DNA from: JBCBEX01 sp038528235
GTDB lineage: Bacteria; Bacteroidota; Rhodothermia; Rhodothermales; Rubricoccaceae
Reading direction: 5' to 3'
DNA: 33,802 bases
NCBI GenBank assembly: GCA_038528235.1
Contig: JBCBEX010000049.1
Location: forward strand, 1 to 33,802
Shown here in pieces: positions 7,353 through 15,065 of this stretch. The notes below the pieces were generated by a model. It ran no database searches, was not told the DNA's origin, and was given only the letters and a program-made list of their open reading frames with translations. Both the position numbers and the translations under genes were made by a program. Every line of letters starts with the position of its first letter. Position 1 is the first letter of the stretch.

Positions 7353-9104
7353 GTGAGCCGACTCGCGGCTATCATAGGGCGGCATGCGTACGAGGAGCTG
7401 CGGGAAGAAGACCCCAACGGAGACGGCATTTTCCGGATCTGGGTGGAGACGCCCGCTGGCTACACCTGCCAAACGAGCTGCACGGACGTCCGAGTCACCG
7501 TAGCTGCTGGACTGCTCTACAACCCGATCACCGGGGAGCAGGGGACGACGCTCCTCGTCGGGTGGGACACCATCACCGGAGTTGGCATCCAGTACTACCC
7601 CACACCCGACGCGCCGGACCCGCCAAACGAAGGAACCGTCGTCGCGACGGCGACACCCGAGACACCGATCCAGAACGACGACGGTGAGCCCACCGAAGGG
7701 GACAGCGAGGAGATCCTTGGGTTCCTCGGCCAAGACGTAACCACGGCAGACGGGTACCACGCGTATCTCGAAGCTGCGATGGGCAACTCAATACTCAGCC
7801 GGATCGGCGCTATCGCCAAGCAGGACCTTCGATGGGGGCCGTCTGGAAAGCTACGGGAGTGGCTTAGCGACGACCCGGTGCCTGAGCGAGACAACTACGA
7901 GATGGCCTTCGCAGCGGCGAGCATTCTTGCTCAATTCGTAGAAGGAATGGTCGACGACGAAGGGAGCATCATCGACGAGGTCATCATCGCGAAGACGTCT
8001 CGGGTGCCATGGGTCGGGAGCGCCATTCTGGCGCTTCGTGAGAAGGTGGATGCCGGTGCCTTGTCGGACTACCTGGCGCGGTACGCCGCTATCGCGATGT
8101 TCGTCGAGTCGGGCCCTTTCCAAGACCAACTCGGCGACCAATTCTTGGGCGAAGTCCAGAGTGAGCTGATCGACTGCTTTACCAAAGCCATCGTTGAACG
8201 AGAGTGCTTCGACGACATGCACGCCTTCGCCATATCGTTGAGCGACCGCCCGGCGTTCATTCGGTTCGCCGAGCGCGTATTCACTAGTCCTGACGCGTAC
8301 GGTTGGGGCCGCGACGTCTACGAGCAGTACGGTGACGACTTTTCAGATGCAGCCCAGCTTCTTGTCGAGGATGAGGAACGTGGTGGGATCAGTGAAAGAG
8401 CAGGTTATCGCTGGCTTGGCGTATTAGCCAACTCACCTCCGCTGAAAGACGACCTCACAGCAAGTGGCGACGCCGGGTACTATCTCCTCCGGCTGGGTGA
8501 GGCCCTTGACGACAGCCGTCTGCATTGGAAGTCCGTTGAGGACGTGCTCGCCATCAATGACTTCGATGTGCCTGGACCCCCAGAAGCATACACACGGGCG
8601 GAATTTGTCGAAGACATGGCCGACCTCGCGGGCGCACTTCGAACAGACGCGGCACGCAACAACTTTAGAGAGCTTGTAGGAGAAGTCGAGAAGGAGGGGC
8701 GAAACTCAAATCAGCCCCGTGGTTATCTGTACGAACTAACGGCCTCGGCACGACTGGTCCGAGATAGCCAGAGCAGTCTTCCAGATGCAAATCCCTCGGC
8801 TGACTACAACAACGTGCGCTACACCGATGCAAATGGTTCAACAGAGCTTCTAGATGGAGATCTGGACCTGTACCTCGACGGAGAGTTCTACGAGATGAAG
8901 AGGTCTACGACCAGAAACAAGTTCAAGGAGAGGCAAATCCTCAAGTTGGCAAAGCTCGCCGAGGTGTCGAATGTCGCCCGCCTCAATCTGGTGGGACCCC
9001 AGGACCCACCTAGCAATGGTACTACTACCGTTATGCAGGTGGTTCGCCAAAGCACCAACGTCGAGATCGAGTACAGGTCCATTCCCTTGAACGGTCGCGA
9101 CTGA
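7353..9104 (+). CDS. Putative toxin/effector with C-terminal PD-(D/E)XK-like nuclease motif
   Basis: I do not recognise a named family over the whole 583 aa. The N-terminal 90 or so residues look beta-rich; next is an acidic Pro/Thr linker (about 85-118), then a long mostly helical region (about 130-450). The last 130 residues resemble a PD-(D/E)XK nuclease: a helix 'YLYELTASARLV' with E461, then acidic D501/D503/D505 before a strand, then 'FYEMKRSTT' with E514-M-K516, followed by a helix and two strands. Such tails are common in polymorphic toxins and restriction-like enzymes. There is no signal peptide, TM helix or T9SS tail. The start is the first possible one in the frame (GTG; no start codon between the stop at 7257 and here). 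Local GC is lower than in neighbours (28/60 at 8881-8940). The next gene starts 4 nt after its stop. Confidence 0.6.
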   Translation: MSRLAAIIGRHAYEELREEDPNGDGIFRIWVETPAGYTCQTSCTDVRVTVAAGLLYNPITGEQGTTLLVGWDTITGVGIQYYPTPDAPDPPNEGTVVATATPETPIQNDDGEPTEGDSEEILGFLGQDVTTADGYHAYLEAAMGNSILSRIGAIAKQDLRWGPSGKLREWLSDDPVPERDNYEMAFAAASILAQFVEGMVDDEGSIIDEVIIAKTSRVPWVGSAILALREKVDAGALSDYLARYAAIAMFVESGPFQDQLGDQFLGEVQSELIDCFTKAIVERECFDDMHAFAISLSDRPAFIRFAERVFTSPDAYGWGRDVYEQYGDDFSDAAQLLVEDEERGGISERAGYRWLGVLANSPPLKDDLTASGDAGYYLLRLGEALDDSRLHWKSVEDVLAINDFDVPGPPEAYTRAEFVEDMADLAGALRTDAARNNFRELVGEVEKEGRNSNQPRGYLYELTASARLVRDSQSSLPDANPSADYNNVRYTDANGSTELLDGDLDLYLDGEFYEMKRSTTRNKFKERQILKLAKLAEVSNVARLNLVGPQDPPSNGTTTVMQVVRQSTNVEIEYRSIPLNGRD

Positions 9105-9108
9105 GTCC

Positions 9109-10215
9109 ATGAGATACACCAGTCACAGCCTAGACATACTTGCCCCTAGGCCTGAGGATCTCGAAACGCTGTGCAGCCGGCTCCCGCGCGTACCGGGATT
9201 TGAAGAGCTAGCTCAGGGGCCGGTTGGGACGGTGTCGCTCCCGTTCGAGGTGTTGCCGGCGTGGCCCGCGCTCGACGACGCCCTACGTATCGACCTTCAT
9301 TCCGGCGACGCCCAGAAATGGTCAGTCCACGGGGAAGACGCAGCAGCCTGGGGGTTTCGAAACCTCACCTTCCGCGCTTCGCCTCACATTGGCCCCGAGA
9401 AGTTCGCTCGCCTGGCTGAGCGTCTCGTCAGTCTCGCGACCCGAACGGACATGAAGCGCGAGGAGAGGGTGCCGGCATCGGGATGGCTCCTAGAGGCGGA
9501 CACGCTCCTGAGAGGATCGCTGCGCCTCGTCGTTACCGAAGAGAAGTGGGTGGTCAGCGTCGAGCAGAAGAAGGCCTATCCCTCTGCGGATAGCGAGTTC
9601 AGCGACCGTCTGGCAGAGGAGGGTGCAGCTTTACGGGCTCTCGCAGAGTCATATCGCAACGGGTGCCGCGTTCAGATAGATGACCGGGGGGCACGCGACT
9701 CACGTAGCAGGAAGAGGCTCGTCGTTGAGTTGAGCGCACCAGTCGATGCGATAGGGTCTCCCGACCTCAGCGCGCTCATGACCGAGGTGACGCTTAGCCT
9801 CCACGGGGACTTGAGGGTCGTGGATTTGGGTCCCTCGAACCTGCGGATATCGGAGACATCGCTTGGGTGGTACCGTATCGGGCAAGAGGCGATGAACGAG
9901 GTCTTCACGGGGCCACTGTGGCTTAGGATGTGGGATTGCCGTCGCTACGGGATACGTCTCGTTGGAAGCCTCGCAGAGAGAGGCGCTGACTTTGATCTTG
10001 ACCTGTGCAGGGTGCGCTCAGAAGGTCAGTGCTACTGGGAAGGGGGCGTCACATACAGGCAGCGAAACAACCCACACTTCTACGCTCCCGGCGGCATGAC
10101 TTCAGAAGTACTCAACCGCGAGATTTCGCTTAGAGCTATCAGGTGCAGCTGTGAGGATACCCAAGCCAGGTTTGGCGAGTTGTATGAGGGGTTTGAGGTT
10201 GAGTTCGACACGTAG
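9109..10215 (+). CDS. Unknown protein paired with the nuclease-like gene (possible immunity or partner protein)
   Basis: The function is not recognised. The 368-aa product is soluble in appearance, with no signal peptide or membrane helix. It alternates strands and amphipathic helices, with regions rich in Trp, Arg and Glu (for example 'LGWYRIGQEAMNEVF' and 'PLWLRMWDCRRYGIRL'). The ATG is 4 nt downstream of the preceding stop, which strongly suggests coupled translation. It shares the lower GC and the AGA/AGG-containing codon use of that gene. By position it would be the immunity protein of a toxin/immunity pair or the second subunit of a defence module; it is larger than most known immunity proteins. 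That is inference from layout only. Confidence 0.7.
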   Translation: MRYTSHSLDILAPRPEDLETLCSRLPRVPGFEELAQGPVGTVSLPFEVLPAWPALDDALRIDLHSGDAQKWSVHGEDAAAWGFRNLTFRASPHIGPEKFARLAERLVSLATRTDMKREERVPASGWLLEADTLLRGSLRLVVTEEKWVVSVEQKKAYPSADSEFSDRLAEEGAALRALAESYRNGCRVQIDDRGARDSRSRKRLVVELSAPVDAIGSPDLSALMTEVTLSLHGDLRVVDLGPSNLRISETSLGWYRIGQEAMNEVFTGPLWLRMWDCRRYGIRLVGSLAERGADFDLDLCRVRSEGQCYWEGGVTYRQRNNPHFYAPGGMTSEVLNREISLRAIRCSCEDTQARFGELYEGFEVEFDT

Positions 10216-10312
10216 GCACCACCCCATCACCTTGAACATAATTCCTGCCCGAACCCGGGGCCGGCAAGGCCCGCCGCCCCTATTACCAGTCTCTAACCCC
10301 AGTCTCGCGACT

Positions 10313-10966
10313 ATGCCTCGTCTCATCGTTCTCGCTATCGCTGCGGCATTCGCGCTCCCCGCTCTCGCGCAGGAGGCCGCGCCGCACACGCTGCCCTTTG
10401 CCTCCACGGGCCACACTCTCGAACTCGAGGTCGCCCATCCCATGAGCGATTTTGAGAGCACGACGCTCACTGTTCGTCTCGCCGACGTTCCGGCCTGGCT
10501 CACAGTCACCCCGGCTGAGCGCACCCTTGACGACCTCGAGCCTGGCACGACGACGCTCACCCGCTTTGCCTTCGAAGCCGCTCCTGACGCCCCCGTCGGC
10601 GAGCCCGGTACCATGCGCTTCGACATCACCTCAGCCGAGGGGCTCACCTGGAGCAAGAGCGTGCGCTTGGAGGTGTCCGCACCGGACGACTTCGCGCTGG
10701 CAGCGGCCTACCCCAACCCGTTCGGTGCTCAGCCCGCGACCATCGCCTTCGACGTGCCCCGCGAGGCGACGGTGCGCGTGATGGTGTACGACCTGCTGGG
10801 GCGGGAGGTGATGCGGCTCGCCGATGACGAGTTCGAGCCAGGGCGGCACACGGTGTCGCTGGATCCCGGGCGTCTGGCAAACGGCGTGTACGTAGTGCGG
10901 CTGAGCGGTGAAGACGAGGAGAGCGAACGGGCGGTGGCGTACCAGAAGCTCACGCTCGTGCGGTGA
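10313..10966 (+). CDS. Small secreted protein with T9SS type A sorting domain
   Basis: The 217-aa protein starts with a clear signal peptide (MPRLIVLAIAAAFALPALA, cleavage near AQ). Residues about 20-125 form a beta-rich domain of unknown role ('HTLELEVAHPMSDFESTTL', 'VPAWLTVTPAERTL') that looks like an Ig-like or cadherin-like sandwich. The last 85 or so residues are a T9SS type A tail: 'AAYPNPFG', 'VYDLLGREVM', 'NGVYVVRLSG' and a final 'KLTLVR'. The protein is therefore expected at the cell surface or outside. The ATG at 10313 was chosen because it gives the signal peptide; the open frame upstream overlaps the previous gene. It returns to the high GC of the genome right after the low-GC cassette. 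Confidence 0.9.
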   Translation: MPRLIVLAIAAAFALPALAQEAAPHTLPFASTGHTLELEVAHPMSDFESTTLTVRLADVPAWLTVTPAERTLDDLEPGTTTLTRFAFEAAPDAPVGEPGTMRFDITSAEGLTWSKSVRLEVSAPDDFALAAAYPNPFGAQPATIAFDVPREATVRVMVYDLLGREVMRLADDEFEPGRHTVSLDPGRLANGVYVVRLSGEDEESERAVAYQKLTLVR

Positions 10967-11278
10967 GAGTACGCCTGGCGTCGATGGGAGGCGCCGGTCG
11001 TTCGTTTGATCGTATAGTCAATGCCCGACGCAGCAAGGCGGGAGAGCAACGAGCGCTCCCAAAGACCTGTGCCGCTGGTACATGCGGGTAGCGGGCCAGA
11101 GGTGAACTCGCCGCCTGTCCTGAACGTCGCCCGATACAGGCCGAGCCTGAATGAGCGGGTCTCGGTCAGAGGGACGGAGGTGTGTCTGGACCAGCGGTAC
11201 AACCCATGGAGGGCCCGCGTAATCTGACCTGGATCTGTGTCCGAAAGGGGCAGCACTACAGGCTTTGAACTGTTACCG
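10967..11278. other. Non-coding gap (312 bp) between convergent genes
   Basis: The gap lies between the ends of the small T9SS protein and the crotonase gene. A 68-codon open frame at 11021-11227 (plus) and a long minus-strand frame cross it, but neither has a recognisable product. I see no tRNA or rRNA and no strong terminator hairpin. GC is a little lower than in the flanking genes. Confidence 0.45.
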
Positions 11279-12055
11279 CTAGTGTGCCCGCCACGGCGGG
11301 TCCGTCTTGTCGAGGAACGCCGCGATGCCGGCTTGGCAGTCGTCGGTGCTGCGAGCGAGCGCGTTGAGGTTGGTTGCATACGAGAGCGCTTCCTCCCAGC
11401 CCATGCCGGGCACGGCGGTGAGGAGCCGCTTCGTGAGCGCGACGGCGGTGCCGCTCGTCTGCGTGGCGATCTCGCGCGCGAGCGCATGCACGGCCTCGTC
11501 GAGATCCGCAGCAGGTACGGCGCGCGTCACGAGGCCGAGGCGCGTTGCCTCCGCTGCGTCGATGAGGTGGCCGCGCAGCATCAGGTCGCGTGCTGCCGCC
11601 TCACCGAGCTTGCGCCGGACGAACACGGCCACGAGCGCCGGTACGAACCCAATGCGAACCTCGGTGAATCCGAGCTTCGCGTGGTCCGCGACGATGCTGA
11701 AGTCGCACACCGCCGCGAGCCCGCAGCCGCCCGCGATGGCGTGGCCGTTGACCTTAGCGATGATGGGCTTCGGGTGCTGATAGAGCGCGTCGAAAAGACG
11801 ACCGAGGCGCGCCGAGTCGGCGAGGTTCGCTTCGGCGGAGGCGGTGCGGAGTGCCTGCAACGCGGCGAGGTCGGCCCCGGCAGAGAAGACCTTGCCCGCG
11901 CCCGTGAGCACGATCACGCGCAGCGCCTCGTCGGTCGCGGCCTCCGTGAGCGCACCGAGCAGCGCGTCGACGAGGTCGCCGTTGAGGGCGTTGCGCTTCT
12001 CGGGACGGTCGAGCGTGAGCGTGAGGACAGAGCCGTCGCGGTGAGACTGGAGCAT
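11279..12055 (-). CDS. Enoyl-CoA hydratase/isomerase (crotonase) family, methylglutaconyl-CoA-hydratase-like
   Basis: The 258-aa protein is a full-length crotonase. 'LDRPEKRNALN' at 16-26, the CoA/oxyanion segment 'FSAGADLAAL' at 57-66 and 'HAIAGGCGLAAVCDFSIV' at 105-122 are diagnostic. The catalytic Glu of 'GFTEVRIGFVP' (E132) is present. The other classical Glu, after 'GGC', is Gly112, a change I recall from LiuC-type methylglutaconyl-CoA and geranoyl-CoA hydratases. This suggests leucine or branched-chain degradation rather than general beta-oxidation, with moderate certainty. The ATG at 12055 is chosen because the upstream extension runs through a small palindromic repeat. No acyl-CoA dehydrogenase or carboxylase gene is adjacent. 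Confidence 0.9.
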   Translation of the reverse strand: MLQSHRDGSVLTLTLDRPEKRNALNGDLVDALLGALTEAATDEALRVIVLTGAGKVFSAGADLAALQALRTASAEANLADSARLGRLFDALYQHPKPIIAKVNGHAIAGGCGLAAVCDFSIVADHAKLGFTEVRIGFVPALVAVFVRRKLGEAAARDLMLRGHLIDAAEATRLGLVTRAVPAADLDEAVHALAREIATQTSGTAVALTKRLLTAVPGMGWEEALSYATNLNALARSTDDCQAGIAAFLDKTDPPWRAH

Positions 12056-12164
12056 GGTGGAAACGGCCTGCGGTCTATGGGACGCTCGCGTTGTTCGCTG
12101 TGGTTTGATGCTGGAGTGTGTCGAGCGACTGAGCGTGCATTGGAGGCACCAACGTTCCAACATA

Positions 12165-12190
12165 GTCATCCCCGCGCACGCGGGGACCCA
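12165..12190. repeat. Short palindromic element (dRS3-like 'ATCCCCGCG...CGCGGGGA')
   Basis: An 8-bp perfect stem, TCCCCGCG/CGCGGGGA with a CA loop, spans 12169-12186 inside GTCATCCCC...GGGGACCCA. The layout resembles widely scattered small intergenic palindromes such as neisserial dRS3. A single copy is present in this window, between the crotonase start and the next minus-strand gene. Confidence 0.6.
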
Positions 12191-12271
12191 CAAGGACAGG
12201 ACGTGCTTCTCAAAGCCACAGCGAACCCCAATGAACTCAATTCCTGCACGAATCCGCCCCTGATAGCTCGC

Positions 12272-13006
12272 CTACGCGTTCTCCGCCTCCACCCAGAATC
12301 GATACAGGGGCCACAATTCCTCCTGCGCGCGGAGCGCCTCAGCGACGAGATCGGGGCCGAGGGCGAGGACCTGCTCGCGGGGGATGGTGCGCCGTACCCA
12401 GATGCCCTGGGCTTTGGCGAGGCCGTCCGGCAGCACGTCGAGCGGCGCGTCGAACTCGGGGTGGCCGGCCGGGCGGGAGACACGCGGCGCAAACGCCAGG
12501 CGGTAGCCCTGCTCAATGAGTGCGTTGAGCAGGTCCAGCGCGGTGGCGTCCTCGTCCAGCGTGCGGGCCAGGGCGTCGCGGAAGAGCTCCTTGGCGTAAG
12601 CTCCGACGTAGAGGCCCCACGCAAAGCGGTCGGGGTAGACGCTGTGCGAGAGCTGCACGTCGGTGAGGCGCTTTCGTCCGGGGCGGTAGAACGCCATCCA
12701 GAGATGGTGGTGCGAGCCGCCCGCGCCGAAGTCGTTCTTGAGGATGCGGCTGAAGACGCCGCGCTCCGTCTCGAACGGAAGCTGATGGGGGAGCACCCAG
12801 TTGACGACGAGGTCGTCGCGGTAGCGCTTGAACGGCTCCTGGATGTAGGCCTTGAGCGTCGCCTTCTCCTTACGGTATTGGTCGATGTGGGGCTCTTGGC
12901 GCAAACGTTCCAGGGCATCTAGTCCCTTCGGTCCGAACCCTTCGAAAGAGAGGCTGAGTGGCACTGTGGGGAAAAATCCCCTGAAGTGGTGATCTGAAGA
13001 ACGCAT
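12272..13006 (-). CDS. Conserved-looking protein of unknown function (weak DUF2461-like features)
   Basis: The 244-aa product is soluble, with no signal peptide or TM segment. It contains a helical N-terminus ('GLDALERLRQEPHIDQYRK'), an 'IQEPFKRYRDDLV' segment and a central beta region with 'GAGGSHHHLWMAFY' and 'SVYPDRFAWGLYVGAY'. 'RYR..EPF' followed by a 'GLYVG' strand faintly recalls DUF2461 proteins, but the match is not strong enough to name. The ATG at 13006 was chosen; the frame continues upstream to 13081 in Cys/Trp-rich sequence unlike the rest. It is on the same strand as the crotonase, separated by 216 bp, and divergent from the beta-barrel gene. Confidence 0.7.
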   Translation of the reverse strand: MRSSDHHFRGFFPTVPLSLSFEGFGPKGLDALERLRQEPHIDQYRKEKATLKAYIQEPFKRYRDDLVVNWVLPHQLPFETERGVFSRILKNDFGAGGSHHHLWMAFYRPGRKRLTDVQLSHSVYPDRFAWGLYVGAYAKELFRDALARTLDEDATALDLLNALIEQGYRLAFAPRVSRPAGHPEFDAPLDVLPDGLAKAQGIWVRRTIPREQVLALGPDLVAEALRAQEELWPLYRFWVEAENA

Positions 13007-13121
13007 GGGTTGCGTATTGTGAAGGTGGACGAGCACTACCCCGCACCAGGCGAAACTGATTCCTGGCGAGGCCGTCCACACAACCCCGTTTATTCTTCCT
13101 CACACCCGCCTCCCTCAACCT

Positions 13122-13655
13122 ATGCGTAAGCTCTTTACTGCTCTCACCCTCGCTCTCTGCATTAGCTTCGCCGCACCCCAGGCGCAAGCTCAGTTTTCGT
13201 TATTCCCGTACATCGGCTACAACATCGACGCGGAGGGCTTCCTGATTGGTATCGGCGGCGAGTTTGTCGCGCCGTTCGAGATTAGCAACTTGGATCTCAC
13301 CATTGCTCCGAGCGTGGAGTACGTCTTCACGGAAGACTTTGAAGATCCTTTCGGCAACGCAGACGTGAGCACCAGCATCATTCAGATCAACGGTGATGTG
13401 ATCGCACGCTTCAACCCTCAGGGCTCGTTTGTTCCGTATGCTGGAGCGGGTCTAGCCATTGTCATCTTCAGCGTTGAGCAAGACATTAGTGGCTTCGACG
13501 CAAGCGACACGGATATCGGTATCAACATCCTGGGTGGTGCCGCCTTCCCGGGGGTTCTAGGCTTCGGCGACCCGTTCGTCCAGGGACGTATCACGCTCGC
13601 AGGTGACACGGCAATCGCCCTCATCGGCGGCGTCCGCATCCCGCTCGGCAACTAG
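13122..13655 (+). CDS. Outer-membrane beta-barrel protein
   Basis: The 177-aa protein starts with a signal peptide (MRKLFTALTLALCISFAAPQ, cleavage near AQAQ/F). The rest is made of alternating-hydrophobic strands separated by short turns: 'FSLFPYIGYNI', 'FLIGIGGEFVAPF', 'LTIAPSVEYVF', 'FVPYAGAGLAIVIF', 'DIGINILGGAAFPG' and a final 'TAIALIGGVRIPLGN'. This is the pattern of small 8-strand OmpA/OmpW-like porin-family barrels. The role is unknown. It is followed by a strong bidirectional hairpin, so it is probably monocistronic. The start is clear: the upstream frame has no alternative that keeps the signal peptide. Confidence 0.88.
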   Translation: MRKLFTALTLALCISFAAPQAQAQFSLFPYIGYNIDAEGFLIGIGGEFVAPFEISNLDLTIAPSVEYVFTEDFEDPFGNADVSTSIIQINGDVIARFNPQGSFVPYAGAGLAIVIFSVEQDISGFDASDTDIGINILGGAAFPGVLGFGDPFVQGRITLAGDTAIALIGGVRIPLGN

Positions 13656-13672
13656 CTGCATCTGCTTTCCCA

Positions 13673-13709
13673 AGCGCGCCCCGGTAGCTTCACGCTGCCG
13701 GGGCGCGCT
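13673..13709. terminator. Bidirectional hairpin terminator between convergent genes
   Basis: The arms AGCGCGCCCCGGTAGC (13673-13688) and GCTGCCGGGGCGCGCT (13694-13709) pair over 16 positions with one G-T wobble and a 5-nt loop. Short A (CCCAA) and T (GTTTGGG) runs lie nearby. It sits between the stop of the beta-barrel gene and the stop of threonine synthase. Confidence 0.8.
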
Positions 13710-13721
13710 GCGTTTGGGACG

Positions 13722-15065
13722 CTACGTCGAGGCGAGCAGCACCGCGCGCAGCGCCGCCGACGTAGCGTCGAGAGGGTGCACGGCCTTCGGGGCGTCGAGG
13801 AGCGCTTCGAGCGCGGGGGCCGTCGGTGCGGGCAGCGACGGCAGCGCCTGCTGGACGACCTCCGGAAACTTCGCGGGATGGGCCGTGGCGAGGACAACCG
13901 TTGGCGTGGTATCACCAGTCTCGGCGCGATAGCGCAGCACGGCTTCGAGGCCAACAGCCGTGTGCGGGCAGGCGAGGTAGCCCGTCGCCTCGTACGCATG
14001 GCGCAGCCGGTCGAGCGTGACGGTATCGCCGACGCTGGTGCCCCAGACGCGCTCGCGGAGACTATCGGCGCCGAGCAGCGTGCGCAGCCGCTCGAAGTTG
14101 CTCGGCGCGCCCACGTCCATCGCGTTCGACGGCGTGCGGACCGACGGCGGAAACGAGCCCGGCGCGTCACGGTCATCGGCGAGGTAGTCGGGAAAGAAGC
14201 CGTTGGCGTTGTGCGCGGCGAGGAAGCGCCGCACCCGGAGCCCGGCGAGGTTTGCGAGCACGCCCCCCGTCAGGTTGCCGAGGTTGCCGCTCGGCACACA
14301 CACGTTGGCCTCTGGGAAGTCGCCCTGAGCAAACGCCCAGGGGTAGTAGAGCATCTGCGGCAGCAGCCGCCCGATGTTGATCGAGTTGGCCGACGAAAGC
14401 GGCACGGTCGCGAGCGCTGGATCGGCGAAGGCGGCCTTGACGAGCCGCTGGCAGTCGTCGAAGGTGCCGCGCACTGCGAACGATCGTACGCCTGGCCGCT
14501 GCACGTCGAGCTGCCGCTGCTGGACGGGGCTGACCTGGCCTTCAGGGTAGAGGAGCACCACGCGCAAGCCCGGCCGCCCCGCGAAGCCATCGGCGACGGC
14601 GCTGCCCGTGTCGCCGGATGTCGCGACGAGGATGGTCAGGTCGTCGCCCGAGTCGGCCTGCTGCCGGAAGTAGGCGAGGAGCCGCGCCATCGTCCGCGCG
14701 CCGACATCCTTGAACGAGAGCGTCGGCCCGTGGATGAGTTCGAGGATGTGGATGCCGTCGTAGCGGACGCCGTCGGGGCCGTGGCCTGTGAGCGGGATGA
14801 GCGGGATCGGGAAGTTGAGCGCATTGGTGACGAGCGCGGCAAGCGCATCGGGCTCGACTTCGGAGTGTAGCCAGGCAGGCAGTACGCGGCGGCCGACGTC
14901 GGCGACGCTGTCGGCGCTGTGCCAGTCGGAAGGCAGCGGGGGCACCGCGTCGGGCACGAAGAGGCCGCCGTCGGGGGCGAGCCCCGTCTGGAGCGCCTCG
15001 GCAAACGATACACTGCGGTGCTCCTGGGCGCGGTCGGCGCGGGTGCTGACGTAGCGTGGCGTCAT
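13722..15065 (-). CDS. thrC: Threonine synthase
   Basis: The 447-aa enzyme converts O-phosphohomoserine to threonine with PLP in the cytoplasm. 'APDGGLFVPDAVPPLP' (30-45) is the N-terminal threonine synthase motif, and 'IHGPTLSFKDVGARTMARLL' (111-130) carries the PLP-binding Lys119. 'ATSGDTGSAVADGF' and 'SANSINIGRLLPQ' are further conserved sites. The ATG at 15065 overlaps the stop of the homoserine kinase gene (ATGA), so the two are translated together; the frame beyond it is a shadow of that gene. This is the short bacterial class of threonine synthase. The hairpin at 13673-13709 ends the operon. Confidence 0.97.
   Translation of the reverse strand: MTPRYVSTRADRAQEHRSVSFAEALQTGLAPDGGLFVPDAVPPLPSDWHSADSVADVGRRVLPAWLHSEVEPDALAALVTNALNFPIPLIPLTGHGPDGVRYDGIHILELIHGPTLSFKDVGARTMARLLAYFRQQADSGDDLTILVATSGDTGSAVADGFAGRPGLRVVLLYPEGQVSPVQQRQLDVQRPGVRSFAVRGTFDDCQRLVKAAFADPALATVPLSSANSINIGRLLPQMLYYPWAFAQGDFPEANVCVPSGNLGNLTGGVLANLAGLRVRRFLAAHNANGFFPDYLADDRDAPGSFPPSVRTPSNAMDVGAPSNFERLRTLLGADSLRERVWGTSVGDTVTLDRLRHAYEATGYLACPHTAVGLEAVLRYRAETGDTTPTVVLATAHPAKFPEVVQQALPSLPAPTAPALEALLDAPKAVHPLDATSAALRAVLLAST

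Noticed and set aside
11021..11227. 68-codon plus-strand frame in the convergent gap
   Set aside because: No recognisable domain, no promoter or coupling, and an equally long frame on the other strand.
12165..12190. CRISPR repeat (type I-E-like CCCCGCG...CGCGGGG)
   Set aside because: Only one copy exists, with no spacer-repeat periodicity and no cas gene in the window.
11237..12922. 561-codon plus-strand open frame
   Set aside because: It lies antisense to the crotonase and the 244-aa protein genes and has an Arg/Glu/Val-rich composition typical of high-GC shadow frames.
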